DNA from: an uncultured bacterium
GTDB lineage: Bacteria; Patescibacteriota; Gracilibacteria; Absconditabacterales; Absconditicoccaceae
NCBI GenBank assembly: GCA_947169045.1
Contig: CAMVOC010000001.1
Coordinates: 124,001 to 188,000, forward strand
DNA length: 64,000 nt
Direction of reading: 5' to 3'
Position 1 is the first letter of the stretch. Every line of letters starts with the position of its first letter. Under the pieces are notes generated by a model. That model did no database searches. It was not told the DNA's origin and was given only the letters and a program-made list of their open reading frames with translations. Below are positions 27,617-40,082 of this stretch, in pieces. A program made the translations under genes and the position numbers.

Positions 27617-29920
27617 CTAATCGACAATATCCTGCATCTCGTAAAATTCAAGAATATCATTTTCTTGGATTTTTTTTCATACCTTGACTTTCATTCCACA
27701 GTCTTCACCAGCCAACACTTCTTTTACCTGATCTTTATTCCTCTGAAGAGAAAGGATTTCCCCTGAGGTAATAATATCTTCTCCTCTATGAACTCTAAAT
27801 TTCAACTTATTCTTCACTTTCCCATCAATTACGAGACCTCCAATCGTCATTTCCCTCGTCTCTGTAAAGAAGATTCCCAAGACTTTAAGCTGTCCAACAA
27901 CCACTTCTTTCTGCTCAACTTCTACCATTCCCAAAAGAAGATTAGAAAGATAATCCGTCAGCTCATAAATAATATCAAAAGACTTAATTTCTACCTTAAG
28001 TTGTTCAGCTTTCTTTTTAAGCGCATTATTAATAGAAACATTAAACCCAATCAAAAGAGCTTTAGAAACCTGAGCCAATCCAATATCACTCTCAGAAAAA
28101 TATCCTACATCACTATGAACGATTTTAATCGCTACATTTTTTGGCAAAGAAAGACCTTGAACTGCTTGAATAAGAGCTTCAAGACTAGATGCTCACTCTG
28201 CTTTCAAAATAAGTTTAAGCTCTGAAACTTTATTATCAGTATTTTTAAGCTGAGTCAAAAATGAAGAAACAGCACTCTCTACCTTATGACTCTGCTCTTG
28301 TTCTTGGATTTCCGCAACCTTATTCTGAGCCTCCTTCTCATTTTGCACAACCTCAACAATTCTTCATGCCTCAGGAAGTTCAGGAAATCCCAAGATTTGC
28401 ACAGGTTCACCTCCAACAGCTTTCTGAATCAATTGCCCTTTTCGATTCTGCATTCTCTTAATTTTTCCATAGGTATTATAAGCAATAATAATATTTCCCA
28501 TTTGTAGTGTTCCTGTAAGAACAATAATACTAGCTACAACCCCTTGTTTCTGATCTTTATACGAATCTACAACAACCCCCACCGCTGCACGATTTGGATT
28601 ATACTTAAGTTCAAGCATCTCTGCCTGCAAAAGAACCTGCTCAAGTAATTTATCAATTCCTTCTCCCGTTTTAGAAGAAATCCCAATAATCGGAGTATCT
28701 CCTCACCATTCTTCAGGAGTAAGCCCCTGAGCTGCAATATCTGAAACAATCTGATCAATTTTTTTACCCGGCTTATCTATCTTCGTAATAGCGATAATAA
28801 TTGGGACTCCAGCTGCTTTCGCATGGTTGATAGACTCAATAGTTTGAGGCATAATACTATCATCTGCAGCAACCACAATAATCGCAATATTCGTTAGTTT
28901 TGCCCCTCTCGCACGTAATGACGTAAACAATTCATGTCCTGGTGTATCAATAAAAGTAATCTTTTTACCATGATAATCCACAACAGACGCTCCAATCGAC
29001 TGAGTAATTCCTCCAGCTTCTCACTCTGCAATTCCCGTCTTACGAAGATAATCCAGCAAAGAGGTCTTTCCATGATCCACATGTCCCATCACCGTAACAA
29101 TAGGGGCCCTTTCAATAAGGGTCTCAGATTCCTTGTCTAAATCAAGAATCTTTTGCAAATCTCCACTCATAAAACTTTCCATATCCAGTTCTGCTTCATT
29201 CCTTTTTACCTCTACTCAAAATTCACTAGCAATAAGCATTGCCGTATCAAAATCCAACGACGAAGTAATACTCGTCATAATCTTATTTTCCATCAATTTT
29301 TTCATAACATCAGTCAACGGAACTCCCATCTTTTCAGAGAACTCCTTAACTGTGATTTTATCGTCCATAAACAATTCAGATTTCTTTACAAGATTTGCAG
29401 AAGTAGTAGCCTCTTTCTCAACTTTCTTTACTCTATCCAAATGCTGAACTTCTCTTCCCTGAGCACCAGTTTTTTCATGACTATCTCTACTAGAATCTTT
29501 CTTAGAAAGTTGCTGTTTATGAGCTTCCTGACTAGCAAAACCTTTAGCCCTAGCAGCATCAAAAAGATCTGAAGAGCTGACACTTTTTTCTTTTTTCGTA
29601 TACGTAGCTTCATGAATTTCTACCTGTCCACTCGTCTTTTTTGAAGGTTTAGGATAAGGTTTTCAAGAAGTATGTTGCGCTTTTTTCTGAGAAGCTTCAG
29701 TTTTTTTGGAAGCAGACCTAAAAATATCTACCTTTGAAATAGAGCTAGTCTCTTCTTCTTTCTCCTTTTTCTTTCCAAAAAACTCATCAAGATCAATTTT
29801 TTCAGTTTGTTTCTCTTCTTTTTTCCCAAAACCTAATCCTGAAAGAAATCCACCTCAGAAACTACCAATTTCATCAGACTTAAGAACTTTTTCAATTTTT
29901 TTTTCTTGTTTTGCTGGCAT
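27617..29920 (-). CDS. infB: translation initiation factor IF-2
   Basis: [81 protein letters not shown]; 767 aa. Confidence 0.97.
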
Positions 29921-29989
29921 AAAAGCGTAATCTAAAAAGCTAAAACGTTAAAAAGAATAGTATGAATTTACGTTTCGAATGCAAGAGTT

Positions 29990-30706
29990 TTACGCAAATC
30001 CATGAAGCTTAACATCTTCAACCAACGACGAATCACCAGTTCTCACAATAGTTCACTGTTTCATAATCAACACTGCATCAGGGGGAACAACCTCCAACAT
30101 CGAAAACCTATGAGTAATGATAATAAGAGTGTTAGCAGGGGAACGAAGAGCTGCAAGATGCTCCGCAACAGTTTTGAGCGCATCGACATCCAGCCCACTA
30201 TCAATTTCATCCAAAATGATATATTTAGGCTTCAGAAGCATAATCTGAAGGATTTCTAATTTTCTCCTTTCACCTCAACTAAATCCCACATTCAAATCTC
30301 TCCAAAGAAATTCTTTAGAAAGTTGCAATTCCTCCAATAACGGCTCAATAAGAGTCTTGAACCCAAGAAACGTCGTAGGAACTTCAAGCGTAACGTCATA
30401 AATCCCTTTTAAAAACTCAAAAAATTTCACTCAAGGAATCTCAGGAATATGCTGAAAAGCCAAGAAAATCCCTCTTTTTGCCCTCTGATCAGGGGAAAGT
30501 CAAAGAAGATTCTCTCCATCAAGTTCTAATGTCCCTGAAGTAACTTGATAGTTCGGATGCCCCATAATTGCAAGAGCTAACGACGATTTTCAACTCCCAT
30601 TTTGTCCTAAAATCGTATAATTTTTCCCTAATTCAAAAGAAAAAGAAATCTGATTCAGAATTTTTTTCTCTTTTACATTAACGGAAAGATCAGTAAACGT
30701 AAGCAT
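29990..30706 (-). CDS. sufC: Fe-S assembly ABC ATPase SufC-like
   Basis: [82 protein letters not shown]. Confidence 0.92.
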
Positions 30707-30785
30707 AGCACAACGGATTTTATAAAAAATAATCACCAAAGAATACTACGAATTTTCTCACAAAAAGCAAAAGAAAAACAAAAAA

Positions 30786-30814
30786 AACGACATCAGAGGA
30801 GACTCTATGTCGTT
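30786..30814. terminator. hairpin terminator
   Basis: AACGACAT-c-AGAG-gaga-CTCT-ATGTCGTT flanked by A- and T-rich tracts. Confidence 0.65.
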
Positions 30815-30933
30815 CAAAAATATGAAAAGTCTATTTATTTTTATTACATATACTTTAAAAACTACATATACGTTTTTATAACATTTTGTTTTGATTTTTC
30901 AAGTCATTTTTTTGTTAACTCTCATATGACCAG

Positions 30934-31491
30934 TTATTTCATTCTCATGTACACCACAAATTCTCGACATTGAGGAAGCTTTTTCCCATTCTGATCTACC
31001 ACATAAATACAATATTTATGCACTTCTCCCGAAGCAACATTGAAATCTTTTTTACGGAAATAAACAACCGGCTCCGGATCTGAATACACATAGCTAAACA
31101 GTGAATTGGTAAGAAGAGAAGTACGTGTACATGCGATACTCGACCCCGCAATAGAGCAATGTCTACCCGTTGCCAAATCTCTCAAGAAGACTTTCAACCC
31201 AAGGTCTCCCGTACTAGACCAATACTTGCCGTCAACAGTCGCAGAATCTCGAGAATGAGAACCACTCACAACCTCTACAGAGACATAAGAAGATTCCTCA
31301 GTTCCCTGATTACCAGAGGAGCCCTGCCCACCAGAAGAACCTGAATTACCATCAGCTGGATCACTATAGAGTGTCGTTGTATCTCCATCATCATCAAGAT
31401 ACAAATTAACAACTTGGGTATTATCTTGACACCCAACTACTATGCCAAGCATAAGACATAGCATCACAAAAAAGACAATATGCTTTTTCAT
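30934..31491 (-). CDS. lipoprotein, unknown function
   Basis: lipobox LGIVVGC, Ser/Gly-rich linker, C-terminal globular domain; ends TAA. Confidence 0.65.
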   Translation of the reverse strand: MKKHIVFFVMLCLMLGIVVGCQDNTQVVNLYLDDDGDTTTLYSDPADGNSGSSGGQGSSGNQGTEESSYVSVEVVSGSHSRDSATVDGKYWSSTGDLGLKVFLRDLATGRHCSIAGSSIACTRTSLLTNSLFSYVYSDPEPVVYFRKKDFNVASGEVHKYCIYVVDQNGKKLPQCREFVVYMRMK

Positions 31492-31673
31492 GTAAAATTC
31501 TCCGTATTTTTATAGATATTTTTGTTAAAATTTTCCCAAAATGAACATATGCTATATTATACATATTTTTTAGAAAAAATCAAGAGGAAGTTAAATTTTA
31601 CATTTGCAACAGTACACAAAAAGCATATAAGTCTGTGGGTTATTCAGATTTTTTTACTTTTTTACAAAACATA

Positions 31674-32210
31674 ATGTACAAAAAAATGCTAGTCCTTGTG
31701 GCTTGCCTCGGACTCTTAACACTGACAGGATGCGATTTTCCTCGCTCCACTACCACTCCTGAGACAGACACAACAACACAAGAAATCTCAATACAAAACT
31801 GAGATCAAGTAGAAATTTCTTACATCCTCAGCTTCGCAAACGGAGCAATATACCAAGAAGGGGAAACGACAATTCAAGCCGGATCTGCACAAGGACGAAC
31901 AAACAAAATAGCATTACTTAACGCAAAAATCGGTGATACTTTCTACGGAGAAGTTACTCCAGAAGATATGAATACCAGAGATGAATACGACGCTTCCAAA
32001 AGACAATCTTTAGCAGAAATTTTCTTCACAGAATTAGAAATCACTCCAGCTATTGGAGCAATGGTAAATATCCCAGGCATCGGGACTGGAGAAATTAGCA
32101 AAACTGAAGAATCTGAAGGTAATACCTACTATATTGTAGATTTTAACGCTCCAGAGACTTATCAAAACCTCAATTACATGGTACAAGTTATTGCTATCAA
32201 TAAAGCATAA
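31674..32210 (+). CDS. lipoprotein with FKBP-type peptidyl-prolyl isomerase-like domain
   Basis: LLTLTGC lipobox; IQNGDQVEISYILSFANGAIYQEG...IGDTFYGEVTPED. Confidence 0.6.
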
Positions 32211-32238
32211 CCTCTTTTTATTTCTATATTTTTTTCTC

Positions 32239-32787
32239 ATGAAAACAAAATGCTCACTTAGTGCCTATCTTTTCCACCTCAAACACATTATGGTGGCTCC
32301 TAAATTGATTGGAGTATTGCACTGCTTAGCTCAGATTGGAGTAGTTATTGCAGCACTTTTCGCAATCATCTCTGCCATGAAAGCTGGAATCAGCTACGGA
32401 CTCATCGTATTACTCGGATGCATTATCTGAGTTCCTCTAGTTTCATTTGTCATCAGAGCATATTTCGAGCTCATTATGGTGCCTTTTTCTCTCTCCAAGA
32501 ATGTTAGCAAAATCAAAAAAGGACTCTTTGGATGCGATTGTGGATGTGACTGCAACTTCGCAGTAGAGGAGGATAGAATCTTGTATCCTGAAGAAACAAT
32601 AAGCTTCGATACTTTCACTGCTGAGCCAGAAGATCCTATGTCTGTACGCCCAATCAAAAAGTCCGCACCTGCAAAAAAAGAGACAAAAAAAGCTGCTCCT
32701 AAAAAAGCACCCGTTAAAAAAGAAGCAGTGAAAAAAGAAGTAGCTAAAAAAGCTCCTGCTAAAAAACCTGCCAAAAAGAGCAAATAA
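32239..32787 (+). CDS. DUF4282-like membrane protein with Lys/Ala/Pro-rich tail
   Basis: VAPKLIGVLHCLAQIGVVIAALFAIISAMKAG...RAYFELIMVPF; C-terminal APAKKETKKAAPKKAPVKKEAVKKEVAKKAPAKKPAKKSK. Confidence 0.6.
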
Positions 32788-32803
32788 ATAGCACAAAACT
32801 ATT

Positions 32804-32839
32804 AAAAAGTCGCTGCCAAGAGAGGGCAACGACTTTTTT
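32804..32839. terminator. bidirectional terminator between convergent genes
   Basis: AAAAAGTCGcTGCC-aagaga-GGCAaCGACTTTTTTT. Confidence 0.75.
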
Positions 32840-32861
32840 TAATGATGAATTGTTGTAAGAA

Positions 32862-34733
32862 TTAATTAGCAACTTTATTTGGATTAGGTCCCGTCCTAAA
32901 AGGGAAATCTTCTGGAACCGTGTATCATTTAATCTTAGAAAGACATTTCAAAACATTAGTTTGCCAATTAATAGGACTAGAAGCATAAATCTTTCCATCG
33001 GCATTCCCATATCTTGAAAGCTGATTAATCGTATGATAATCGCCTAAATATCCATTATTAAGCGTAAGAGGAATAAGTCTCGCTCCTTCATACGGCGTAC
33101 CATACGCAACTCTATCCCCACGATCGTTATTTCCTACGTTTCCAATATTATTAGACGTTGAAAGATAGTTTCCTAAAGTCGACTCCGCAAAAGCGATACA
33201 AATCACCATATCTCTATCAATATTGGTTCATTCCACTACAGCATCTCGGAAATACAAGTCTCTATATACTCCCTTAGCATAAGAGTTAAGAAAATTCTGA
33301 CTTCTTTCATCGACAGTATCTCCTTCTGCAAATTTTAAAGTACTCACATCGATAGGTCTAGTAAGTTCATCACTAAGATATTTAAGTCTATATTCTGTTG
33401 GTAAAGCAGTTTCTCGATCAGTAATCGCACTAAGATCCAACACACTCAATGGATCAATTGCTAACCCATATCTAAAGGCCCCAAACGTCAAATTTTCTCC
33501 TTCTGATACAAATCCTGCACCTTGTGTACCAGGTTCTCATCAGCTATATCCAATGATTTCACCTCTCATCACAACATCTCATGGCTTCACTAGAATCTGG
33601 TTAAGATACTGATACGTCGTCACATATCCATCTTGATGCACAATCATAATCCAAGAAATACTATCCAAATTATCAAATACATGATACACCACACCATCTC
33701 TAGCAGCATGCACAGGAGTCCTTTGTTTCGCCTGAATCTGAATAGCTTCAAAAGGAAACCCATTTTCCTGTTCAAAACTACTATCATGATAATAACGAGC
33801 AATCTGTTCAATAGGATAGACTGGCCACGCTAAATCAGCCATAGTATCGCTATTTCTAGCATCTGGAAGATTAGCAAGCGCTCAAATCTTCTCACTAATA
33901 CCATCTACAGATTTATAATTCTTCTTTACGATTTCATCCAAAAACGAATGAATAGAAAGATACACATCTCTTTTGCTCGCGAAAATCTGGTCCATAATTG
34001 CTGCATTCTCAGTTTGCTTATTTTTATACATCTCAATAAAACTCAACAAATACTGTTTCTTTTGCTGAAGTTTCTCAATCTCATCACGATACATCGTCAA
34101 CGTGGTTTGCGCTTCTTGTTTAAGCTTTCCTAAATCCTTAAGGAGAGCAACATTATTACTTTCAGCATTATCTGTCTGATTAATAATATTAGAAAGCTGA
34201 GCTGTCAAAGCCGAGGTCATATCTAATCCCACAAGCGTTTGAGTAATGTTATTCGATTGAGTAAGGAGTTTTAACGTATCTGGAGTCTGATGATCATCTC
34301 CATAAGTTTCCAATTGCATTTTATAAATCAATGTCAGATAATTAGCAAGATAGTTCTTTGCATTGGAAGAAGAAGCTCTAAGTTCCTGAAGTTCTTCCAT
34401 TCCAGCTTGCATTTGAGATTGATACGTCGAAAGTTTTTGAATCGAAGAAGTAATTTTTTCAGTAGTCACATTAATACTATTAATCACTCTTACAATTTCA
34501 TCTCTTGCCTCCCTATATTTAGCATCCAAATTAGGATTCTTCGCCCTTTCAGCATCATCCAGAGCAAAAAGCTCCTGAGTAATTTGATCAATTCCACTTT
34601 TCAGTGATTGCACCCCTTGAAGCGCCTGCGTTGTCGCATCAGTAAGCGTCTCAGAGGTCGAAGATTGAGCAAAACTAAGAGTAGAACTCGTCATCAAAAG
34701 CATAAAAAGAGAAAGAATGCTGATTTTTTTCAT
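32862..34733 (-). CDS. secreted coiled-coil protein with M23-type peptidase-like domain and C-terminal glucosaminidase-like domain
   Basis: signal peptide, long coiled coil, TPVHAARDGVVYHVFDN...MIVHQDGYVTTYQYLNQILVKPGDVVMRGEIIGYSGEPG, C-terminal ICIAFAESTLGNYLSTSNNIGNVGNNDRG. Confidence 0.7.
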
Positions 34734-34885
34734 AAGTAATGATTGAACAACTAAAATCACCTCAATTATAACGAAAACCTACACAAAAGTAAAACAAGAA
34801 AGCAGAAAAACGCGAACAATGATTGACTTTTCAAGAAAAAACCATACATTCAATATCAAGATTTACTCATTAACCTCCTACACGT

Positions 34886-35392
34886 ATGTCCAAAATCCTC
34901 ATCTGCACCTACGAAGAAGCGTTATTACCATTTCAAGGGACTCCAGGAGCAGCCTGTCGAGATCTCTCTTGTAGTCAAGATTTCGAGGTAAAAAGCAGCG
35001 AAATAGCAAAAATCTGAACAGGAATAAAAACCGCTTTGCCACACGGACGAGCAGTCAGAATGTACGCGAGAAGCTCTCTACCAAGTAAAATAGGCCTCAT
35101 GCTAGCAAATGGAGTAGCCGTTATCGACAGTGATTATAGAGGAGAATACCTCCTACAACTCTACAACTTCACTGCTCAAACGGTAAAAATACAAAAATGA
35201 ACGAGATTGGCACAAATAGAATTTTTCCCACATCTGTACATAAAAGAGGGAAAATCCTACTTCTGAACAGAAAATTTCTCAAAAGAGCCTCCAGAACTGC
35301 AATGGATCGTAGATGCAAATCTATATAACGACTTCGCAAATCACTACCCAAGCCAAAGAGGGGAGTGAGGAATCGGAAGCACAGGGAAATAA
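34886..35392 (+). CDS. dut: dUTPase-like protein
   Basis: GAACRDLSC, ARSSLPSKIGLMLANGVAVIDSDYRGEYLLQLYN, GTRLAQIEFFP, RGEGGIGSTGK (Gly by TGA). Confidence 0.88.
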
Positions 35393-35393
35393 A

Positions 35394-36179
35394 TTACAAC
35401 AAGTTTCCATGTTTTTTAATCAAAGCCTTTAATTGTTCAGCCAATGCAGGATAAGGGCCTTGAATCAGTTTCAATAATCTATTAGCAGAGGAGCCATGCT
35501 TTCCCGTCGCCAAAATCGCATCAAAATTTTTAAAAGAAAGCGTCTTTTGATGAGCTTTAATAGCCTGAAGAATCAGCGTTTCGCTGTATTGTTTCGTCGC
35601 CAAAGTAGGGCAGTATAAACACTCCAAAATCGCCAGTTCTAAATTTGCATGAAGAAAGGTTCAGCCTTTTATCTTTATTTTTTTAGTATGTTTCGCAAAA
35701 GAAGCATAAAGATTTTTCGTCTTAGATTCATAGGTTTTAAAATTGATTTTCTTATCGAAAAGCACTGTTTCGATCGACTGTTTTTTATTATTAAAGACAA
35801 TAATTTCATCAGGGATCGTCAAAATCGCCCCATGTAAATTCAGCTCCAAAGCTGACAAATCTCAAATATACCACTTCGTATCACAGTATTTCTTACAATG
35901 AGCATGAAGCATACTTCGATAACATTGCTCTTCTAGAGCCGGAATATCCACCATTTTGTCCGGAGACGTAATATAGAGCACATCTTTCCTAAGACTCAAC
36001 AAATATCCTTTATTTTTAAGCTGATACGTTAGTTTATAAATTTTCCCCTTCGTCAAAGGTTCTGAAAACGCTGACTGAAGCCATTGTTCTAAAGTAGAGG
36101 AGGGAATAGCTTTATTTTGATTTTTTTGAAGCACTTTAATGACATTTTCTAAGGAAGAATTGGACATTTCCCTATACAT
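35394..36179 (-). CDS. hypothetical protein with N-terminal winged-helix-like region
   Basis: three ORFs in one frame joined by TGA; LTYQLKNKGYLLSLRKDVLYITSP; 261 aa, TAA. Confidence 0.5.
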
Positions 36180-36304
36180 AAGCGATAAAAAGCTGAAAAA
36201 AAGATAATGTTTTTTCCATAAAAATCAAGTAATTTTTCCACAAAATTTTAATGATTTTTCCCTTGCAATCAAAAATGATAATCATAAAAGAGGAGTGTTT
36301 TGAA

Positions 36305-36613
36305 ATGAATGCAATATTTTATTTCTTCTTTATCTCCAAAATGACTCAAGCTTCTCTCCTTACCACTCAAGATTTGTGTGTAAAAAATGTACAACGAGAA
36401 ATGGTAAACGCAAACTTTACAGAGTTAGGAAATTCAGCTTACGAAGTAGCTTTGGAAGTCAATAGTCAAAAATTTATGGTAAATATGGTGAGAGGACTTG
36501 ATGATATCCTCGCATTTGAGATCATCGCTGTGAAAGGCTTTATGGAGATTACAACGAGAGTCATTGACTGTCTAAAAAGATTAGTACAGCACTTACGAGA
36601 AATGTTAGATTAA
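36305..36613 (+). CDS. small hypothetical protein
   Basis: 102 aa ORF ending TAA, followed directly by terminator hairpin. Confidence 0.45.
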   Translation: MNAIFYFFFISKMTQASLLTTQDLCVKNVQREMVNANFTELGNSAYEVALEVNSQKFMVNMVRGLDDILAFEIIAVKGFMEITTRVIDCLKRLVQHLREMLD

Positions 36614-36624
36614 AAGATAAAAAA

Positions 36625-36645
36625 AATCAGAATTCAGTTCTGATT
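36625..36645 (+). terminator. hairpin terminator
   Basis: AATCAGAA-ttcag-TTCTGATT followed by TTTTCTTT. Confidence 0.7.
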
Positions 36646-36728
36646 TTTTCTTTAAAAAAAGAGAATCTATTGAAATTTCAAGCAGTATGTACATAATCGC
36701 ATCAGCTTTATTTTTCTGCTTATAACCG

Positions 36729-37034
36729 ATGAAAAAAAGTTTTCTAATCTGACTGCTTCTGCTATGAACCTTTACATTAACAGGATGCGTCGAAGTCATG
36801 GATAAAACCTGAATGGTAAACCCAGAAGAAGATATCCCAGAAGGAGGATGAGAACGGATTACCGTAGTAACTGAAATGTGCGAAGAAGAATGATGAAAAG
36901 TAGAACAACGACTCGAATGATGAGAAAAACAAGACGTCTGCCGGTTCCCAGATGAATCTTTTTGTTATCTTGAGGACTTATCAATTGAGGAATGTCACAA
37001 GGGAGACATCAAATATTATGATGAAGATGAATAA
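36729..37034 (+). CDS. DUF333-like lipoprotein
   Basis: lipobox TLTGC; CEEEGGKVEQRLEGGEKQDVCRFPDESFCYLEDLSIEEC; 8 of 12 Gly encoded by TGA; TAA stop. Confidence 0.65.
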
Positions 37035-37070
37035 AAGGTAAGACGCTATTTAACCGTTAATTTAAATTTC

Positions 37071-37736
37071 ATGACTAAATGAGTAATTTATATACTAACT
37101 AACCCCTCATTTCCTGATTATGTAAAAATAGGATATACAAGAACTAACATTGAAAAAAGAGTAAAACAATTAAACCATAGTGAAACTATTCCTTATGCTT
37201 TTAGAGTTTATGCTACATATGAAACCGAAAGAGAATTAACAGATAAAGAAGTTCATAAGATAATTGATACACTAAATCCAGATCTAAGAGCAATTGAAGA
37301 ATTTGATTGAAAAAAAAGAACTAAAGAATTTTACGCTATGTCTGCAGAAGATGCTTATAAATTATTTGAATGCATAGCTAAGATTAGTTGAACCGAAAAT
37401 AAGTTAAAAAAAATGAAGCCAACATGACATGAAACATTAGACGAAAAAACCGCCCAACAAATTATACAATCAAAAAGAAGTAAAAATTTTTCATTTTATA
37501 ACATAGGAATTAAAAATTGAGAAGAGATAACTTATTGGAAAAATAAAAATATTAAAGCCGAAGTAGTAGGAGATAATAAAGTAAAATACTTAAATGAAAC
37601 CATGACTTTAACCTGATTAGCAAGAAAATTATTGAATAAAGATAGCTCTAAATGAATACCATGACCAGATTATTTCTGCTATAAAGGGAAAAAGCTCAAT
37701 GATATAAGAAGAGGAAAAGGATTGATTAAATTTTAA
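37071..37736 (+). CDS. GIY-YIG (T5orf172-type) nuclease domain protein
   Basis: GVIYILTNPSFPDYVKIGYTRTNIEKRVKQLNHSETIPYAFRVYATYETERELTDKEVHKII; C-terminal YKGKKLNDIRRGKGLIKF; TGA=Gly. Confidence 0.8.
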
Positions 37737-37756
37737 TTCATAGAAATAATAAAAAT

Positions 37757-37790
37757 AAAAAAAGCTGATTCACTCAAGAGTCAGCTTTTT
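37757..37790 (+). terminator. terminator built from an inverted pair of the AAAAAGCTGA motif
   Basis: AAAAAGCTGA-ttcactcaagag-TCAGCTTTTT. Confidence 0.8.
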
Positions 37791-37803
37791 CATATTCTAG
37801 CTT

Positions 37804-38001
37804 CTAGTCATAATCATAATCATCTCCATATTCATTTAACAATTCTCATTCATCCAATCACAATTCTTCAGCTGTATCCTTAATTCAATGTCAGTTATCT
37901 AAATATCTTTCAGCTAGTTCTTCTTCATCCATTCCTGTAACAGCCATAATGTCTTCAGGATCACAACCGTCTTGAATCATTGCATCTGCTATATCATCCA
38001 T
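37804..38001 (-). CDS. small acidic hypothetical protein
   Basis: 65 aa with TGA=Gly: MDDIADAMIQDGCDPEDIMAVTGMDEEELAERYL...; TAG stop. Confidence 0.5.
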
Positions 38002-38029
38002 TGTTGTTTAATTAAAATAGAGATAAAAA

Positions 38030-38584
38030 TTATTCTTCCCACTCCAATAATCTAAACATCTGTTTTAGATACCTATTCAAGAATTCTTGATAAAAATCTG
38101 ACCCTCCAAATCGTTTATTCCCTTGTTTAACGAAATAAGGGCATTTTTCGTACAAGAATCTCTTTTTCTTTTCTAGCTTAGGCATCAAATGACATTGATG
38201 AACGTTATCAGTGATATCAGCTAGTTTTACAGCTCGAGCAGCCTTATTATTAGCTTCTTCTAGTCTCTTCATCATCTTCTTCCACCTTTGGAATTTATCT
38301 TCATCTGAAGGATTCTCTAAAGTAACATCATGAGTAGCTAGGTCTACTAACGTTAAAATTTCTTGAGGATATCCCATTTCAGTTAGCTCCTGCAGAGTAG
38401 TGCCTCAATCTTCAATAATATCATGAAGTAATCCTGCCATCTGAACTGTTTCATCAAATCCATAAGATCTAAGTAGATCTCTAACATTGAGAGAATGCGT
38501 GTAATTAGGTACATCATCCATTCCCTTTCTAAATCAGGTAATCCTTTCTTTAACCAGGTTTTCTGTTTGCTCGAATGTAGGCAT
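38030..38584 (-). CDS. HD-domain hydrolase (RelA/SpoT-hydrolase/MESH1-like)
   Basis: DDVPNYTHSLNVRDLL, MAGLLHDIIEDGGTTLQEL, KAARAVKLADITDNV. Confidence 0.75.
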
Positions 38585-38663
38585 AATATTTTTATATATA
38601 AACTAAAATTTTCAAAAATTGCAGTTTATAAGCGGTTAAATCAACCCTCAAAATATCTCTTTA

Positions 38664-38687
38664 CTTTGCACAAGATACATTGTGCAA
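38664..38687 (+). terminator. strong hairpin with T-run, no obvious upstream + strand gene
   Basis: TTGCACAA-gataca-TTGTGCAA followed by ggtattttttta. Confidence 0.5.
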
Positions 38688-39416
38688 GGTATTTTTTTTA
38701 GTTTTTTGTAGCTAATCTAGCTACTTCATAATATAACCCTTTTAAAGATCTTTTAACCGCCATATTACCCATAGTATAAAAATTAATATATCAATTTCAA
38801 TATAAAATATTTTTCAGGGTAGTCTTCAAATTTTTTAGTTCTAAACTCCCCTTGTTTGAATCTATTTTCTTCTAAAATACAGACAATACAGCAGTTTACC
38901 AGTTCTTAACTGGTATATCTTGTTGTGTGAGAATAAGACACGTTTTTATTCAAAGTGGCACTATATACCACCCAGCTCAAAAAACATCGCTTAAAATTTT
39001 CTGATTTTTCTGATTCTGCATCGTTTTCTCTCATTTTTTATAGTTTCATGATTTGTAATTATTACTTCTTTTAAATCAGATTTTTCTTCTTTTTGTAATA
39101 CAAATATTTCGATAAAAAAAATTTTTTGATTTTTACACAGATCTTTACATAGTAAAATTTTTAGATCTAAAAACGGGGGAGTCATAATCCATATATTTTA
39201 ATAATAGTCAACAATTTTCAATAACAAGACACTCCCCTTCCATATTTCCAGTCAAAAAAGAAGGAATAAAGCCTATTCATATCCGACAAAATAAGTTTCT
39301 CTCTTTCATAGTACACTCCAAAAGGGGCATCCACTCCCCTCCCTAAGCAAGACGTTCAAGAATACAGAACATAAGAGTTAGAAAAGCTAGTTGATAACTA
39401 GTAAAAAATAGCAGTT

Positions 39417-40064
39417 TTAAGTAAATAAATATTTCTCAGGTAACGAAATAAATAAATCTAAACCTCATTCATGCGTAAATTGATGATCCACTCCATCTAA
39501 TACAACGAGTTTAGCCTTTGAAATCTGACTTAATAAAGAATTAAATGGAAAATCCACATCTTTATTTCACTGTACTATAGTTATTTTATCTTCAAAAGAA
39601 TTGAGCCCTTCCTTTAATTCCTCAAAATTTTGCCTAAGGACAGGATTAATTAACAATATCGCATGTATTTCAGGATATTTATAAGCAAATCTTCATGTAA
39701 AATGTCATCATGCCGAAAATCACATAATTTTCATACCAAAATTTTGAAATCAGAAATCACACATTTTATCTTCAATAAATTTAATAGCACAGTCCATAAA
39801 TAATTCCGGATCATCCCAAGAAATTCATGGATTTCCTACGACAAAAACATTAACTCAATATGTATCTACTAAATTTGTAGCAATTGATACATATTTATTC
39901 AAATATCATGTAGTTGTTCATCATTTTCCTACTATGATAACAACAGCTTCATTTATATTTCATTGATACACATCCACTTCAACTTCATAATTTATCGGAG
40001 AATATTCAGGGATAACCAAATCTCCCTTATCTGTTGGCAACTCAAAATATAATTTTTCTGACAT
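39417..40064 (-). CDS. alpha/beta-hydrolase fold protein
   Basis: VVIIVGKGGTTTGYLNKYVSIATNLVDTYGVNVFVVGNPG...GMKIMGFSAGGHFTGRFAYKYPEI...DGVDHQFTHEG; many TGA=Gly. Confidence 0.7.
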
Positions 40065-40082
40065 AATAACAAACGATATAAT

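Noticed and set aside
38991-39185. 64-aa minus ORF in the hairpin-rich intergenic region
   Set aside because: Low-complexity Lys/Ile/Phe composition expected from AT-rich DNA; no signature or supporting context.
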